64,000 bases of DNA, taken from NCBI RefSeq assembly GCF_021155775.2, contig NC_060235.2:23879598-23943597 (forward strand), given 5' to 3'. Below are positions 1-12,402 of the stretch, piece after piece (within the stretch, counting starts at the first letter, position 1; every line of letters begins with the position of its first letter). The stretch comes from Neodiprion pinetum. Its lineage: Eukaryota > Arthropoda > Insecta > Hymenoptera > Diprionidae. The notes under the pieces were generated by a model. That model searched no databases. It saw only the letters and a program-made list of their open reading frames with translations, and was not told the origin of the DNA. A program made the translations under genes and the position numbers.

Positions 1-84
1 TCTGATACGTCCTCGTCCTGCCGAACCATGGTAACATTGTACCAGTATTACCTTGCCTTCGGTTTCCTGTGCTGCTATATCTGA
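1..84. other. Possible exon fragment at left window edge
   Basis: Frame 1 on the + strand is open from the edge to a TGA at 82-84. Its last residues are hydrophobic and Tyr/Leu-rich. The - strand of the same stretch is also open to the edge in one frame and has an AG just upstream, so either strand could carry the end of an exon. I do not recognise either translation, and the run is short enough to be chance. It could equally be intronic DNA of the RUNDC1 gene to the right. Confidence 0.15.
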
Positions 85-3000
85 TTATCGATGTCTTTTT
101 ATTTCTTGATATTATTTTTCAACGCTTATACCTTGGGGGATGAGTTTTGAAAATATTGAGTGCAGTTTTTAAGAACTGATGTATTTCAAAGAAATTTTTG
201 GGCAAGCACCTTGCTAGTTTGTATTTTAATATTATTTACCAGAATATTCCAAAGATAATTCGGGACCTTATAGTATCTTGTCTTAAGTATCAGTCCCAAA
301 TTCTGTATACATCATGAGTTGAGGAACTAAAATTAAATGTGAATAGCGTTGGGTGTATGTTGTTACCTCAACTCAACACGGGTAGTTTTACATGTGTAGT
401 ACTTCATTGTACATAGCTACTAGTACCTGAATCATATATAAGTCTAGACTTTGCTGTCGAACACTCTAATTCTTCGAGGAACAGCCATTATTTCCAGTAT
501 TGATCAAAGATATGCCCCCAGATTACAAGAAAATGAATTTTGCACGTTCTCAGACTGCGGAAAAAATTCTGTTTACGTTTGACTGCACAGTAAAGTTCAC
601 TTTGGAAGGCATGTATAACTGATTATAAAATGCAGCAGAGTTAAATAAATATTTTGGAAATGGTTTCCTGTTACACAATTTTAAATCTATGATTAAATAG
701 CCGAATCAACGAAAAGATCTATTATCATTTTCTGGATGCTTACAACATTGATAACATGACAATCTTGACATATAACAAAAATTGCTTTCGCCAGTTTCAT
801 CACAAAATCGAGTCCTGAGAACGTGCAGAATCAATTTTATTGTGATAACAAATACAACTAGGTTCATTTTTTATTTATGCTGCATTAAGATTTTATTGAA
901 CTGAAACTTGAAAATTATTGGCTGTGAGCAATGATGAAATGAGCTTTGATCAATTACCTTATTCGACTCATTTTTTCTTCTTATTTTGGCAAACTTAAGC
1001 ATAAATAATATTTATTCAAATTTGCTTCATTATTGGTGCATTTGATTTGTGTAAATATTTATTTATATTTTCCAGTCTTTGCTTTGTACTTGGTTTTTAT
1101 ATTATGCTTTAGTAACTAAATAAATATGTTCTAATTTTGTAAATTGTTGGCTGTACTTATTTAATTTTTGCACCCTTATTATGTGATGTCTAGATACCTC
1201 AAATGCCTCATACACTGTAAGTACTTTTTTGCGCCACTATATGTACACATAATGTTTTGTCATAAATTCCAATTCTATAGTTTGAGTTTAGTACCACTCG
1301 CCGTCAGTTCAAATCCACCTAAGTGAGGAATTTGTTAGTTTTCTAATCTCCCATAAATAATAGTAAGAGAAAAACAGATATGATTTTTTCGTCAGTTCGG
1401 TAGTAATGCTTACCAAAAGTATGAAATCGAATTCCACATAAAGTGAGCTTCTGGTAGCATAAAAGTGAAGAACCTAGAGATGAAAGTGCGAATCTTTTTC
1501 GATAGTAAGATAATTAGAGCAAACATTTGAGGTCTATCCCATCCACATTATACAAGTAATACTTCCTATCGAAGCAATAGCAAACTCAGGCATCAAAGTA
1601 AACCGTAACATTCAAAAACATATCATATATATGCGCAGATTCACGAAGCTTCGGCCTGTTTTTGAAGCTCAAAATTTTGATTTTACTGAAATTTGTATAT
1701 GCTGTAGTGTGTAACGTATATCAATGTGGAAATTATAGTGGTGAGTTCATGATATTTAAAGATAAGCTTATTGAAGTCACGTGTCAACTCTATACAAGTT
1801 AATTACCGACTGATTCTAATCAAACAAGTAGAGAGGCCTAATTGTAAGTCGCAAATACAATGTTACTAATTTCAATACATTAAACTCCTCCCTATCCACT
1901 CAGATACTACTTTTTTAGTTGACTCTGTCTCAATTGCCAACAACTACATTTTAACTTTAACCGACTAACATGTTTGATTTCTTTCTTCTCTCGCTCATTA
2001 ACATTTAAATTAAGATTTCTCTCGGGTTCCATTTTCTGCTTAATGACTACCGTATCATTATATTTCGACTTACTATCTCAAATACAACTTTTTCGTTATT
2101 AGTCAATAAGCTTCCCACTCAATTACCGAAGGTCTTTTTTTTTTTGCATCACCTAAGTCTAGGAGGACGTCAAATCGACCCCATGCTTAAATAGACTGGA
2201 AAACATCTTACTAAAAATCCGAAAAAATTAATGTGTCATGCTTAAGCTTTTACTTTACGTTAAAATTTTGAAATACAAGGTTTGCCAAATTAATTATATA
2301 AATAACATGGCGACAAGTGCCAGAAAAAGCGCACTGAAATTTGAGGAAAAGATGGAGAAATGCAAAGTAAATTTAATAAGGAAGCTTGGCTTGTAGAAGA
2401 GAAGACATGATAAAGGGAAAGTGGGGGACAGAGAGGGAAGAGTTCCTAAGGAAGAGAGGATGGTCGACAAGTGAACTCGAAAGAAGAAGGGACAAGGGGG
2501 GAAAAACTATAGAAGCATTATTACGCACAGATAGGGACAAACAGAAATAGGATTGAGAGGCGAGGACCAGGAGATCTAGATATTGGAAGGGGTATTAAGA
2601 GATTAGACAGGACCGCCCGATGTACATGCTGGCAAAAGAGGAAAAATGTTCACAGTTTAAATCAAGAACACTCTTTTTCGAAAAACTGTTCTAAATTGAC
2701 TCGATCATGATTCGAGCTGAATATATATGATTTTGTTATCATAAGAGGGTCACAAAAACTCAATTTCGGATTTTTTGAGTGGCTACCCCTCCAACTTCAG
2801 AGTTTACAATTAGTTGATCAACTCGCTAAAGAGAGCTGATTGTGAGTCGAGATTGGTCGAGATTCAAAGATTGCTTGCTTAATTTCTATACATTCCCGTA
2901 AAACTTCACAAAAAAAACATATTTTGATCTTTACGCTTGTAATAGAAAACCTTTTACATTATCCAAAAAAAAAAAAAAAATGATTGCTGACGCACATAGG

Positions 3001-3451
3001 AAATAACACTCATTCAAATAATGCAACGTCTTTGAAATAATAAATTTCGAGACAATTTAAAACTTCCGTTGACCTGATAGGCTAAAATGTAATTTTTATA
3101 CCAGGTTTCACTTGCCGTAGAATTGTTGACCTGATGAACAATTCGTATCGGTGATCAAACATTTTTAAATTGAAATTACTTTTTACTTGTCTTTTGAATC
3201 TACGTGATGAATTCTCTGTGCAATTAAGAAATATCTGAACAGACAAACAGGCTTTTTTTCATTACTACTCTGTTGTGAAGTATCCTTTACTTCTCACTTT
3301 ACACATATTAATCTTTCATTGCAGATGAATAATATACAATGAAAATGATTCAGGTATCGAGAGAATATCGAATAAGATTGAGATAATTTATGAATTGCTG
3401 TACGACTTTTTGATCACAAATATCTTAATCTGTTTTTGTCGGAATTTAATA
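85..3451. other. Non-coding stretch upstream of first visible RUNDC1 exon
   Basis: AT-rich DNA with no exon I can support. I looked for the conserved N-terminal RUNDC1 segment (the helix region preceding the visible coiled coil) and did not find it. This is therefore either a long RUNDC1 intron or its upstream region. A decayed retroelement fragment sits at about 2308-2655. An A-run lies at about 2966-2980 and a T-run at about 2136-2145. Confidence 0.5.
2308..2655 (+). mobile_element. Decayed R1-clade non-LTR retrotransposon fragment
   Basis: Translating the + strand gives a charged Arg/Glu/Lys-rich polypeptide interrupted by stops. It includes REEFLRKRGWSTSELERRR and, after several stops, ARTRRSRYWKGY. 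This is the style of the region after the polymerase domain of R1/RTE-like elements common in insect genomes. Several in-frame stops show it is dead. A second fragment of the same protein region lies on the - strand at about 22.1-23.3 kb. Edges are approximate; no poly-A tail or target-site duplication was located. Confidence 0.65.
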
Positions 3452-6400
3452 GGCAATCAGTTCAATAAGCGACAGTGAAGTTGAAACTAAAATGGCACTG
3501 CAACGGACAAAACAACGCGAGTTGATAGTTCAGCTTAAGTCGCAGCTGGAAGATCTAGAAAAGTACGCTTATGAAACTGGAGGTGCGGGTCCACCTCAGA
3601 GTGTTATATTGGAACGTCAAAATTTAATCATCAGTAAGTATGACCATCGCTTGTATGAATTGATGATCATATGTTCTGCTTAAAATTCGAAAGATTATTG
3701 TGAATCACTTTTGCGTTGTTCGTGCGTATGTATGTCTCACCAGACGTAGCAAAGAATGATTTTAGAAAAATTCGGTCACTCTTGAAACCCGGTCATCATC
3801 AATTTTAGTGAACTGTTTTTTTAAAGTTCTGTCCATCAATAGAATCACAAAGTTAAAATATCCTTGCTTGCAGTGCTCACGCAGAATTAATCTGAAAATG
3901 CTGTGTTTCTTCTCAAACACCATTTTGCAGTCAAAGATGCCAAAATTCGATTTTGACGATCGATTTTTTTCAATACAGATGTTTTTTCAAATTTTATATA
4001 TACAAATGTAAGATTACATCTTCCGGAACAATTCACCTCTTTGTAATAATAAATTAGTTACAATTTTCACTGTTTGCAATTCCAGATCACCTTAAAGAAA
4101 AGTTGAACTTTAACATTGACGATCTATGCAAGCTACCACTAGAAGATTTACGATGGCAAGTTGATTGCGCAATTAGTCAAGTAAGTATACACAGAAGCCT
4201 GCTGCAAGTGAGTTGTCTGGATGAAATTCTCTAAACTTGTACTTATCCTTTGTCGATCACAGATCGTTAGCCCATTGAAAATGAAGGAACAGCTTGTGAC
4301 ACAACTTAAAACTCAGATCACAGATCTGGAACGTTTTATTAATTATTTACAAGGTGAAGTAAGCCCTGAGAGCTTAGCCTGCACGTGTGCATGCCCCGTA
4401 CACACAAACGGAACAGCATCATCGTCATATGGGCGAAAATCATTCAAGAACAGATCGGAAGACGAGGAAATACAGTCTAAGACTCTATTTACGATAAGGA
4501 GAGCTGCGGCTTTACTTCACATGTTCGCTTTGTCACAGTTGGGCTGTAGCAGTGATCAAGCTAGAAAAAATATGAAAAAAAATGCTGCGCGAAATTGGAG
4601 GGACTTGAGAACACGATTGGACGTTGCCGTAGAGCATGTTCTAGCACAGATAGCAGAAGCAAAAAATGACACAGCTGAGGACAATGATTATACTTCGGAT
4701 TCGGACTCACCGACAACCCAATCCAACGCAAAAATAACATTCGCAGTTCGAAAGCATCTCACTGTAAGCATACGAGATCTGCTGCAACACGGGCTAACAT
4801 TAGATAACCAAGCATCAAGTGTTGTTCCATTCGTCGGCTGTTTTCCTCAACGACACAATTCTTCAACAAATTCTATGCATATATGGGAATTGATTTTGAG
4901 GTATTACGACATCAAGAATGGTCACACGTATAATTCCAGTCCTGCTCAAAAACTTTCACAGAGTTTTAACCTGGATCTATCAGGCAGAAGTACAATTTCT
5001 TCAAAACAAGTGAGTAGATCAATAAGTGATTCATAACGAAGTGCTCGATGTAATCATCACATTTCTGTATTTCTGATTGGGTTTCAGAGTCTGTTAACCA
5101 CTATTGGAAATATTGTTGCATCGCATACGCCATATAAAAGAAGTTACGATTCTCACTTTAAAGCTTTCGTTTGCGCAGCATTGAAGTAAGTCTTTTTCAA
5201 TTCATCAATGTGAACTTTTCCATGCTAACCATACAACATTTTCTATTATTGTCTCCGATTCTGTATATTAATTTTGTTACATTAAAAAGGTTCTAGACCA
5301 TTAGAAAACTCAATCGACCGATATATGCTCAATTTGCCCCAAGAAGTTCCAGTGCGTTACTTCATGAATCAAAATCGAGATTGATCCTTTGCTCAATGGC
5401 AAAAAAGCAATACAAAGAAACTTAAAATTTTTTAACTTTTCTCTGAACCAAAACCCCCTGAATCTTTCTAGTTTCTAGAATGGTTGACAATCCTAAAAAT
5501 TTTAATGTGATATACCTGATTAGCTTAATGTGGGATCTCATTTGATCGACAAAAAACTGTACTTGCTTTTTTTACAGTCTAAACAAATTAGTTGTCTGGC
5601 TAAAGTTGATACTGCAGTCACAGTACCTATTGGAGAACTATTACACTTCATGGAGCTACGTAGTAAAAACTGGTAAGTTGCTTCAATTCCCTTTGAATTT
5701 AACCTTGGATCTAACCAGTAAAGTCAATAAAAAACTTTTACGTTTTCTAAGTGAAGCATATAACTGCAATACGGATTTTGGAACATTATAATTTTCCAAC
5801 AGTCGGATGTTTTAAATTTTTTATATCCAAAAAAATATTCGTTGCAATAATTTTATACCACACACTCGTGCCACACGTAATTTCTCAGCAGAAATTCGTG
5901 TAAATCAGAAGATTATAACTCGATTTATGTCGCTTAAAACTTTGGTGATGAAACCAAAAGTTTTGGTCGTTTTCTTTTTCTTACGGGTGGAAACATCAGT
6001 CGTTGATTGTTTTGATTTGACCGCAGAATTTCTAGCTTCAATTATATGACGAGGGTCGCGAATCGGAAGTTGTCGAGCACGTCTGGAGTCTACTATTGCT
6101 GGCAAAAGGCAGAACTTTACGCTGCAACATTGTCTTCGATAGCACGTCAGGTTTTCAATTCATTAGTGTATTGTGCATTGACCTTGGCAAGTAGATGTCA
6201 AATATCACAATCAAATAGTCAGTTAGGTAGATCAGTGTGCGGTAAGAGTCATCGGTAAGTTTGTAATCGTGAGTGGACGAAAGATGGAAAATGATTTTCG
6301 GAAGAATAGGTTGACAAAACACACATTGAGAAAGGGACGTTAAATAATAATTCGAAGAGATTGTCAGGAAAATACGGTGTTCTGAATTAATAAAACGTGC

Positions 6401-8042
6401 ATGTTAATTAGTCGGTCTAAAAATGAAAACAATCAAGTCTATGTAAGCAAACTTGATGCCTTTCTATTTACCTCAACCTTTCCCGCTGATAAGCCGCCAA
6501 ATTTTTGCAACCCTGGCCCTTTTTCTTACTTTTCCGTAACACTTTCCTTATCTTAGTCATAGCGAATGACTGATGAACACTTATCAAGGAGTTTTAGATA
6601 CTTTACGAATATTTATTCACGAAGAACACACCGAATAACGCTCACGGCTCGCGGTTTGAATTACGGGTTTGCACGTGTTAAGAGCTAGCAAGCAATCGCT
6701 TTTCGCGGCGAAAATCCGCTGTTTCATGCTTCAGCTCGTGCAAGTTTTCTCGCAACTCTTGAGTTCGATTTTATTGCTCTTAGTCCTAAATCAAAGGTGA
6801 AGGGTCTATCTGTGTCGTGTATTTCGTAGAATTGTGAAAAAAAAATTCATTCTTGTTTTATTACGACGGGAACTTTGCTCACTTTCAGTTCTGTTTTTTA
6901 CGACTCTGAAAAAAAAAAATTGAAATTCGGAAAAATACACGACACAGATTGCTCCTTTGCCTTCAAAATGCTTCTAATGTAAGTTCGATATCTTTATAAA
7001 TGACGGAGAAAACTTGCATCGCGTGAACGTCTGCAAGCAGCAGTTCCGCCGGGAGTAGGCAACGTCCTTAATAACTAAGCATTCAATTAAGGGTGAAGTC
7101 ACTTTACCTGTGTTCCTTGCACAATCAAATATTCCAAATGGCCTTTGTATTCCAATAACAACAGCGTCAATCGGTAGTCTCACACACTTTCTTTTCTCTT
7201 GTTTCACTGAAATCTAACTGGCGTGACAACCGTCGCGAGAATCCACTCGAGACGGTTCAACTCGCGATATCGTTTTTGGTCCCACTGCGGATGCACGAAC
7301 TGTAATTTTCGCACCAGTTTCCCGACGTGTCAACCATCCCGGCGTAAAGCCGTATTCCGCACAGGCTGGCTCTCGTTTCACACAAGTTACTGTCTTTCCG
7401 CGAGTTATCCCAATCAAAATACCACATTACATGCGTATTTACGCATAGACACATCATTATCCTACAGCACTTACACCTTGCTAGCGCGACGTTCGGAGCA
7501 ATACTGACTATATACTGTCAGCTCTTTCAGCTAGCCGAACGTGGCGTTGAATACATAGGTGATGTCGTGTTTACACTTAGCTCTCACATAATTTTTCTAC
7601 TATATATAACTTTCATTCATCTTACTCTCGCCGGTAACAACCTTAATAGTAAACGAATCGCGTAACTGAACATGATTACTTTATTTTACTTAACTGACAC
7701 ACTAAGAAATGAAAGGCTAACCGGAATAATCAAATAAAATAAAATTAAATGTATGAATATCGTCAACAATTTCCCAGTGTGATCTTGCTGTTAGTAGTAA
7801 ATGTAGTTTTACTTCACTCATAATGGAACAGTATGTCCAGAATCAACACAAACACCCTGCATACAGATGTGTTCAAGAATTGTAAAATTCCACTACTTCA
7901 GGTATTTTAATTCTTGTTTGCTTCATGTGTCCTAGGTTTTCAGGATGGCTTTCATTCTTTGGATCGTCTTACGAATTTTAAATTCGATCTACCCGTTGAC
8001 CTGGCTGTACGACAATTCCAGAATATCAAAGATGCATTTTAA
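3452..8042 (+). CDS. RUNDC1: RUN domain-containing protein 1 (RUNDC1), 5' partial
   Basis: RUNDC1 family protein, a coiled-coil adaptor with a C-terminal RUN domain. The vertebrate protein is reported to inhibit p53 and to hold back autophagosome-lysosome fusion. Exons: 3452-3633, 4086-4180, 4263-5009, 5088-5185, 5578-5672 and 7936-8042, all with GT-AG borders and matching phase. From the Met at 3492 there are 427 codons to the TAA at 8040-8042. The first exons encode the conserved coiled coil (KQRELIVQLKSQLEDLEKY; KEQLVTQLKTQITDLERFIN). The middle of exon 3 is Ser/Asp-rich, and the RUN domain runs from its second half to the end. The last exon supplies the family's typical ending (LPVDLAVRQFQNIKDAF) and follows a 2.26-kb intron. 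The frame is open upstream of Met 3492 to an AG at 3450-3451, so the true N-terminus is probably on an exon I cannot see. Confidence 0.9.
6791..6961. repeat. Small inverted-repeat element (MITE-like)
   Basis: The left end has CAAAGG, then ATCTGTGTCGTGTATTTC. The right end is the reverse complement, with a perfect core of about 17 bp and a shared CAAAGG outside it. The interior is A/T-rich with A-runs. It would fold into one long hairpin. It lies in the last RUNDC1 intron. Confidence 0.6.
6974..7560. other. CpG-richer patch, possible - strand exon or promoter
   Basis: Richer in G+C and CpG than its surroundings. On the - strand there is a TATATATA-like box near 7603-7610, overlapping 60-70 codon ORFs, and a clean donor (ACAG/GTAAAG) near 7108. 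This could be the first exon or exons of an unrecognised antisense transcript inside the RUNDC1 intron. No protein similarity supports it. Confidence 0.2.
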
Positions 8043-8239
8043 AGTGATCCGTAAAGCGTTAATATTTCCACAAATTTCATCGCCATTTAGTAATTATTCA
8101 AAATATTCATTCCTCACCGACTTAATCATATCTACGTAACAGTTTTTCATAGATCAAGTATCGCAGACTGACAGGACGAGTAAGTAATTTTTTAAGAATT
8201 TACGGGTATTGTCGAGTTGAAAAGCGCCGGATCTTCTGG

Positions 8240-8369
8240 ATGGTAAAAAAGGCAAGGATCAAAGCTTGCCGTTAGATTCGTGGTCCAGCAGCACAGCGCT
8301 ATGTCCCCCATGCCGCTGAAACTGGCAGAGGAGAATTAGCGAATCGACCCTGCCTTCATTTTTACCATT
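8240..8369. repeat. Short imperfect inverted repeat
   Basis: ATGGTAAAAAAGGCAAGG on the left is mirrored about 110 bp away by the reverse complement with small gaps. The interior is GC-richer than the flanks. It is either a MITE remnant or a structured element in the RUNDC1 3' UTR, about 200 bp after the stop codon. Confidence 0.4.
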
Positions 8370-9415
8370 CAACTTGCCAATAGCTAGTTTCATTTCGTTC
8401 ACCCCCTACAGTTTCACGCTAATGCCGAATATAGATTTGTATTCATTAGGGTAGATTTTATGAAGCAAATGTGGGCTACATTCGACCATTTTCGCGAGGA
8501 TGTTAGAACAAATTTTACAAACATTAATTTCGGACTAAGACCAAGAAATTCACATTATCTTGGAATTGAGCAAATAAGAAGATAAATGTGAAGCTTTTAC
8601 GTGGTCTAACGTTGCAGCAATCACGCATCATTCAATATTGTTATAATAATATTAATAATAACGAAATATTATTGTTACATTAAATGAGATCTGAACGTTT
8701 TTCGTTATTATTATTTATGTTTATCTAATAGCAAGTAACTCTTTTCATTCGTAAATATTGTTCAGACTTTCTTCAACAAAATTTTTTTTACGCATCGTAT
8801 AAACTGAATTCATATCAACTACCACGGTATCAATTCCTAAACATAGCTTAGAAAGAGAAGGAGGCACAATTTTGTAGTTGTCCTCATTTTCAATTACATG
8901 CAATCACTTGGTAATATTTTTTCTACAATGTAGCTTCGTGACAAAAATAATTACTCTGCTGATAAAAATATACGAAGATTGAAACATTTTGTTTAAAATG
9001 AATACATAGTATTACCTAAAGTACTAAGCAACAGCGTATGCTGAGTCACCTTACTCTGCTATTGTAGTTACGGTTTCAAATGAGTTTTTGAACCGTGGAG
9101 AAGTTTACGTGAGAATTTTTTAAAAAAGTACATAAACTTGCTGCATTACTTTGTTGGCAGAGTAAGACGCTCGGCAATTCTATAATTCATACATCATAGT
9201 TAATATTTTATTCATTCATAGATTCTTAATGGTATCGAGTATTTTGATTCATTTGTTAGTTAGGAGAAATTCCAAAATATCTGAACGGTTGATAAAAGAA
9301 AACGTGTAACACTAACATGTGACGGCACGTAAACTAGTTGCGGCTAAGTCATGTCACGGTGTGAAACATTTACTTATATGACGACGTTACGGATATATGT
9401 TGATTGGGTTTAAGT

Positions 9416-9421
9416 AATAAA
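9416..9421 (+). terminator. Candidate poly(A) signal for RUNDC1
   Basis: The first AATAAA on the + strand that I noticed after the RUNDC1 stop at 8042. It would imply a 3' UTR of about 1.4 kb. A further AATAAA occurs near 9647. Hexamer match only. Confidence 0.25.
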
Positions 9422-10639
9422 AGTATCACTTGTATTATATTCTCCACTGACAAATTGAAATGTGTAAAACTGAGCTAGTAAAAAATGTTAGCTATAGTTG
9501 TGTCATAATGAAAATATTTTCTGTTTATGAATGAAATACTTTAAAAAATTACAGGTTCCTTTGCTGAAAAGGAGTGAAATATATTTATGGAATGACTTCA
9601 TTGTTACGTTGTTATATCCCAATTCCAAATAACCTTGAGATAACAATAAAGTTTGATAAAAATATTGGCGTTTAGTGTTTTCTTAATTACTGGCGTTCAC
9701 AGCAGAAGAACAGCAGCTTTGAGACATACTTCACTGAAATATATGTGAGTATGTAAAAATGTGGGCGACATGACAGAGAATACAACAGTTTTCCGTAGGG
9801 CCGAGCCCGTTGGGATGTCACGACAATTTACTCAGTGCTGACCGTTTCTCCGTTTACCGCGAAAAAAAAGATGTCGAAAATAGGAAATTGATTTTTATTT
9901 CATACAAAACTTGTACACAGCAATAATCCGTTGTGTCATTAATGCAATAGCACGCAACATTTTTACATATTAAGAGATAATGGTATATATAAAATTCAGT
10001 ATAGAGACTACATTCATAATAATATATAGACTTACATAACCGTTAATATTAATACATTGTAATACAACATCCAGAATTATTGGCTCGTTGGTCGCTGGCA
10101 AAAAGTGCAATAATGCATCGCCACTAACATTACTTAACTGCAATGTATTGAGTACAGTAAGAATTTGAAAACCACAAGTATTACACGGTCAATTATTTAT
10201 TGTTCGTATAAATTGTTGCAAATCATCGATTAGTACTTCAAATTACCGATCTCCAAGCGTAGCTCAGCCCATTTTTGATACCTTAACTATCAATTTCATA
10301 TGTACAGTACATCTCAAACATCAATATACTTGTCAGATTTCAACCGTAGTATCAAAGTGTAACATTATTTCGGATATATCATTCAATGTAAGGTATAGTT
10401 GAGCATTTGTTTAGTTTTCAATACAAGAAGCGTAAAAAATATAAGTAATATTGTACTTGGTTGGACAGTCTGTTGTAGCAATATAATCGAGTACGGTATC
10501 AAGGAGTGCACGGTATTGAGAATTATTGATCGAATTTAGGTACGGATTTCGTATTCGGTTAACCGGAGTACCGATATTTTCATAAATCCCGAAGCATCGA
10601 AATTTCGGTGCATTATCCCATAAGCAAAATTTCGATAAA

Positions 10640-11890
10640 TACCAAGAATGTAAATAAGCCGCAAATTAGTCGTTGAACTTTTGTTTTTGTCGCACTCAAT
10701 TTTTTAAAAAAAAGCGGATGGCGTGCTGATTTTTCAAGAATTTAGACCGCCAACTACCAAAATAACGCACAGCGAGCATCATGGGTAATTCTGATTTGGT
10801 TGATAATTTGCCGTAATTAAGCCGCAAATTAGTCGTTGAACTTTTGTTTTTGTCGCACTCAATTTTCAAAAAAAAAAGCGGATGACGTGCTGATTTTTCA
10901 AGAATTTAGACCGCCAACTACCAAAATAACGCACAGCGAACATCATGGCTAATTCTGATTAGGTTGATAATTTGCCGTAAATAAGCCGCAAATTAGTCGT
11001 TGAACTTTTGTTTTTGTCGCACTCAATTTTCAAAAAAAAAAAGCGGATGGCGTGCTGACTTTTCAAGAATTTAGCACGCCATCCATTCATCGCAAGATTA
11101 AAAATACACTTCCCACACACAAAATATTTACATAAAAATATCTTGGTTCTCTTTTCATTCCAATGGAATGGATGGATGAATGAATAATTTTTTAATGATT
11201 TCTATTTACCATTTTATTTATACGCCTTTGATTTATTTATTTGTTATTTTAATCTTGAGAGTGACTGGATGGATGAAAATCAGTTTTTCTTTTTTAAACA
11301 ATTTATTTTTACATCTCTAATTTATTTATTCACTTGGTACGAGAACGAATGTGTCTTAAAGTTGGACGTCCTCATGATTTGTATTGAGACTGACGATTTT
11401 CTATGGAGAATACAAAAGTCAATAGTTCATCCAACGTAGCTGTGAATTGTGATAATAAAAAAAAAGTTAGCACGCCATCCGCTTTTTTTTTGAATATTAA
11501 GTGCGACAAAAAAAAAAAGTTCAACGACTAATTTGCGGCTTATTTACGGCAAATTATCAACCTAATCAGAATTAGCCATGATGCTCGCTGTGCGTTATTT
11601 TGGTAGTTGGCGGTCTAAATTCTTGAAAAATCAGCACGTCATCCGCTTTTTTTTTTGAAAATTGAGTGCGACAAAAACAAAAGTTCAACGACTAATTTGC
11701 GGCTTATTTACGGCAAATTATCAACCTAATCAGAATTACCCATGATGCTCGCTGTGCGTTATTTTGGTGGATGGCGTGCTAAGTTCATGAAAAGTTAGCA
11801 CGCCATCCGCTTTTTTTTTGAAAATTGAGTGCGACAAAAAAATTAGTCGCGCGACTAATTTACGGCTAATTAACGGCAAATTATGCAATA
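10640..11890. mobile_element. Foldback-type element with tandem sub-repeats in both arms
   Basis: The left arm (about 10652-11095) has about 2.7 direct copies of a 163-164 bp unit; copies start at 10656, 10819 and 10983. Each unit begins AAGCCGCAAATTAGTCG and carries GCGGATGGCGTGCTG. The right arm (about 11465-11885) has the same units in inverted order. The central spacer of about 370 bp is AT-rich, with GGATGGATGAATGAAT-like motifs. No transposase ORF is present, so it would be non-autonomous. The layout resembles Drosophila FB elements, whose long inverted arms also hold internal repeats. Family and target-site duplication were not determined. Confidence 0.75.
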
Positions 11891-12364
11891 GTCCGAATTC
11901 ACATTTTCGACAATTGGCGAGCCAAGTTCACGTACGTAAAAATTTCGGTTAATTCTGAAAGATCTATATTTCTGTAGGCTAGCTCGAATCGACAAATATT
12001 GTTGGGAAAGACTGAGAAAAATCTGTATTAAACTGTACTAAATACTGACAATCTAAATACTCACGAACGAAACAAACAGAGTGTGTTATGAGTTGAAAAT
12101 GGAACGGCTGGAGTATTAAATAAATCAAATTTATGCAAAAAAAAACAAACTATTAATTATCTTCGTTGTCACAAAGAATCTGAACTATTAACACAAATAT
12201 TTTGCTGGCAGCCTTAACGTGTATTATATATTTTCTCACGTTCATAACTTACGTCTTATAATTTTACGTTTTGCAAACTTATGTTTCGTAGAGTTTATAC
12301 CGTCCAGCATGTACGAGGGTTTGATTTTGAGTTTCGGTATTTGGTATTCGTATCCAGCGAGTAT

Positions 12365-12372
<8 letters not shown>

Positions 12373-12398
<26 letters not shown>
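12373..12398. repeat. (AT)n microsatellite
   Basis: Uninterrupted AT dinucleotide run of about 13 units. Confidence 0.9.

Positions 12399-12402
<4 letters not shown>

Larger units (their letters stand above)
5673..7935 (+). other. Long last intron of RUNDC1
   Basis: Donor GTAAGT at 5673, acceptor CCTAG at 7931-7935. The intron holds a 171-bp inverted-repeat element (6791-6961) and a CpG-richer patch (about 6974-7560). There are ORF scraps on both strands around 5905-6258. None of these resembles a known family and I do not call them genes. Confidence 0.75.

Noticed and set aside
5606..5791. ORF continuing past the fifth RUNDC1 exon as a possible C-terminus
   Set aside because: After ...SYVVKTG the frame loses family similarity at a GTAAGT donor, and the exon at 7936 restores the typical RUNDC1 ending in phase.
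6016..6258. Exon after the ACCGCAG acceptor as the last RUNDC1 exon, plus the ORF at 6046-6258
   Set aside because: In the required phase it stops after about eight codons with no RUN-domain similarity. The other frame resembles nothing known.
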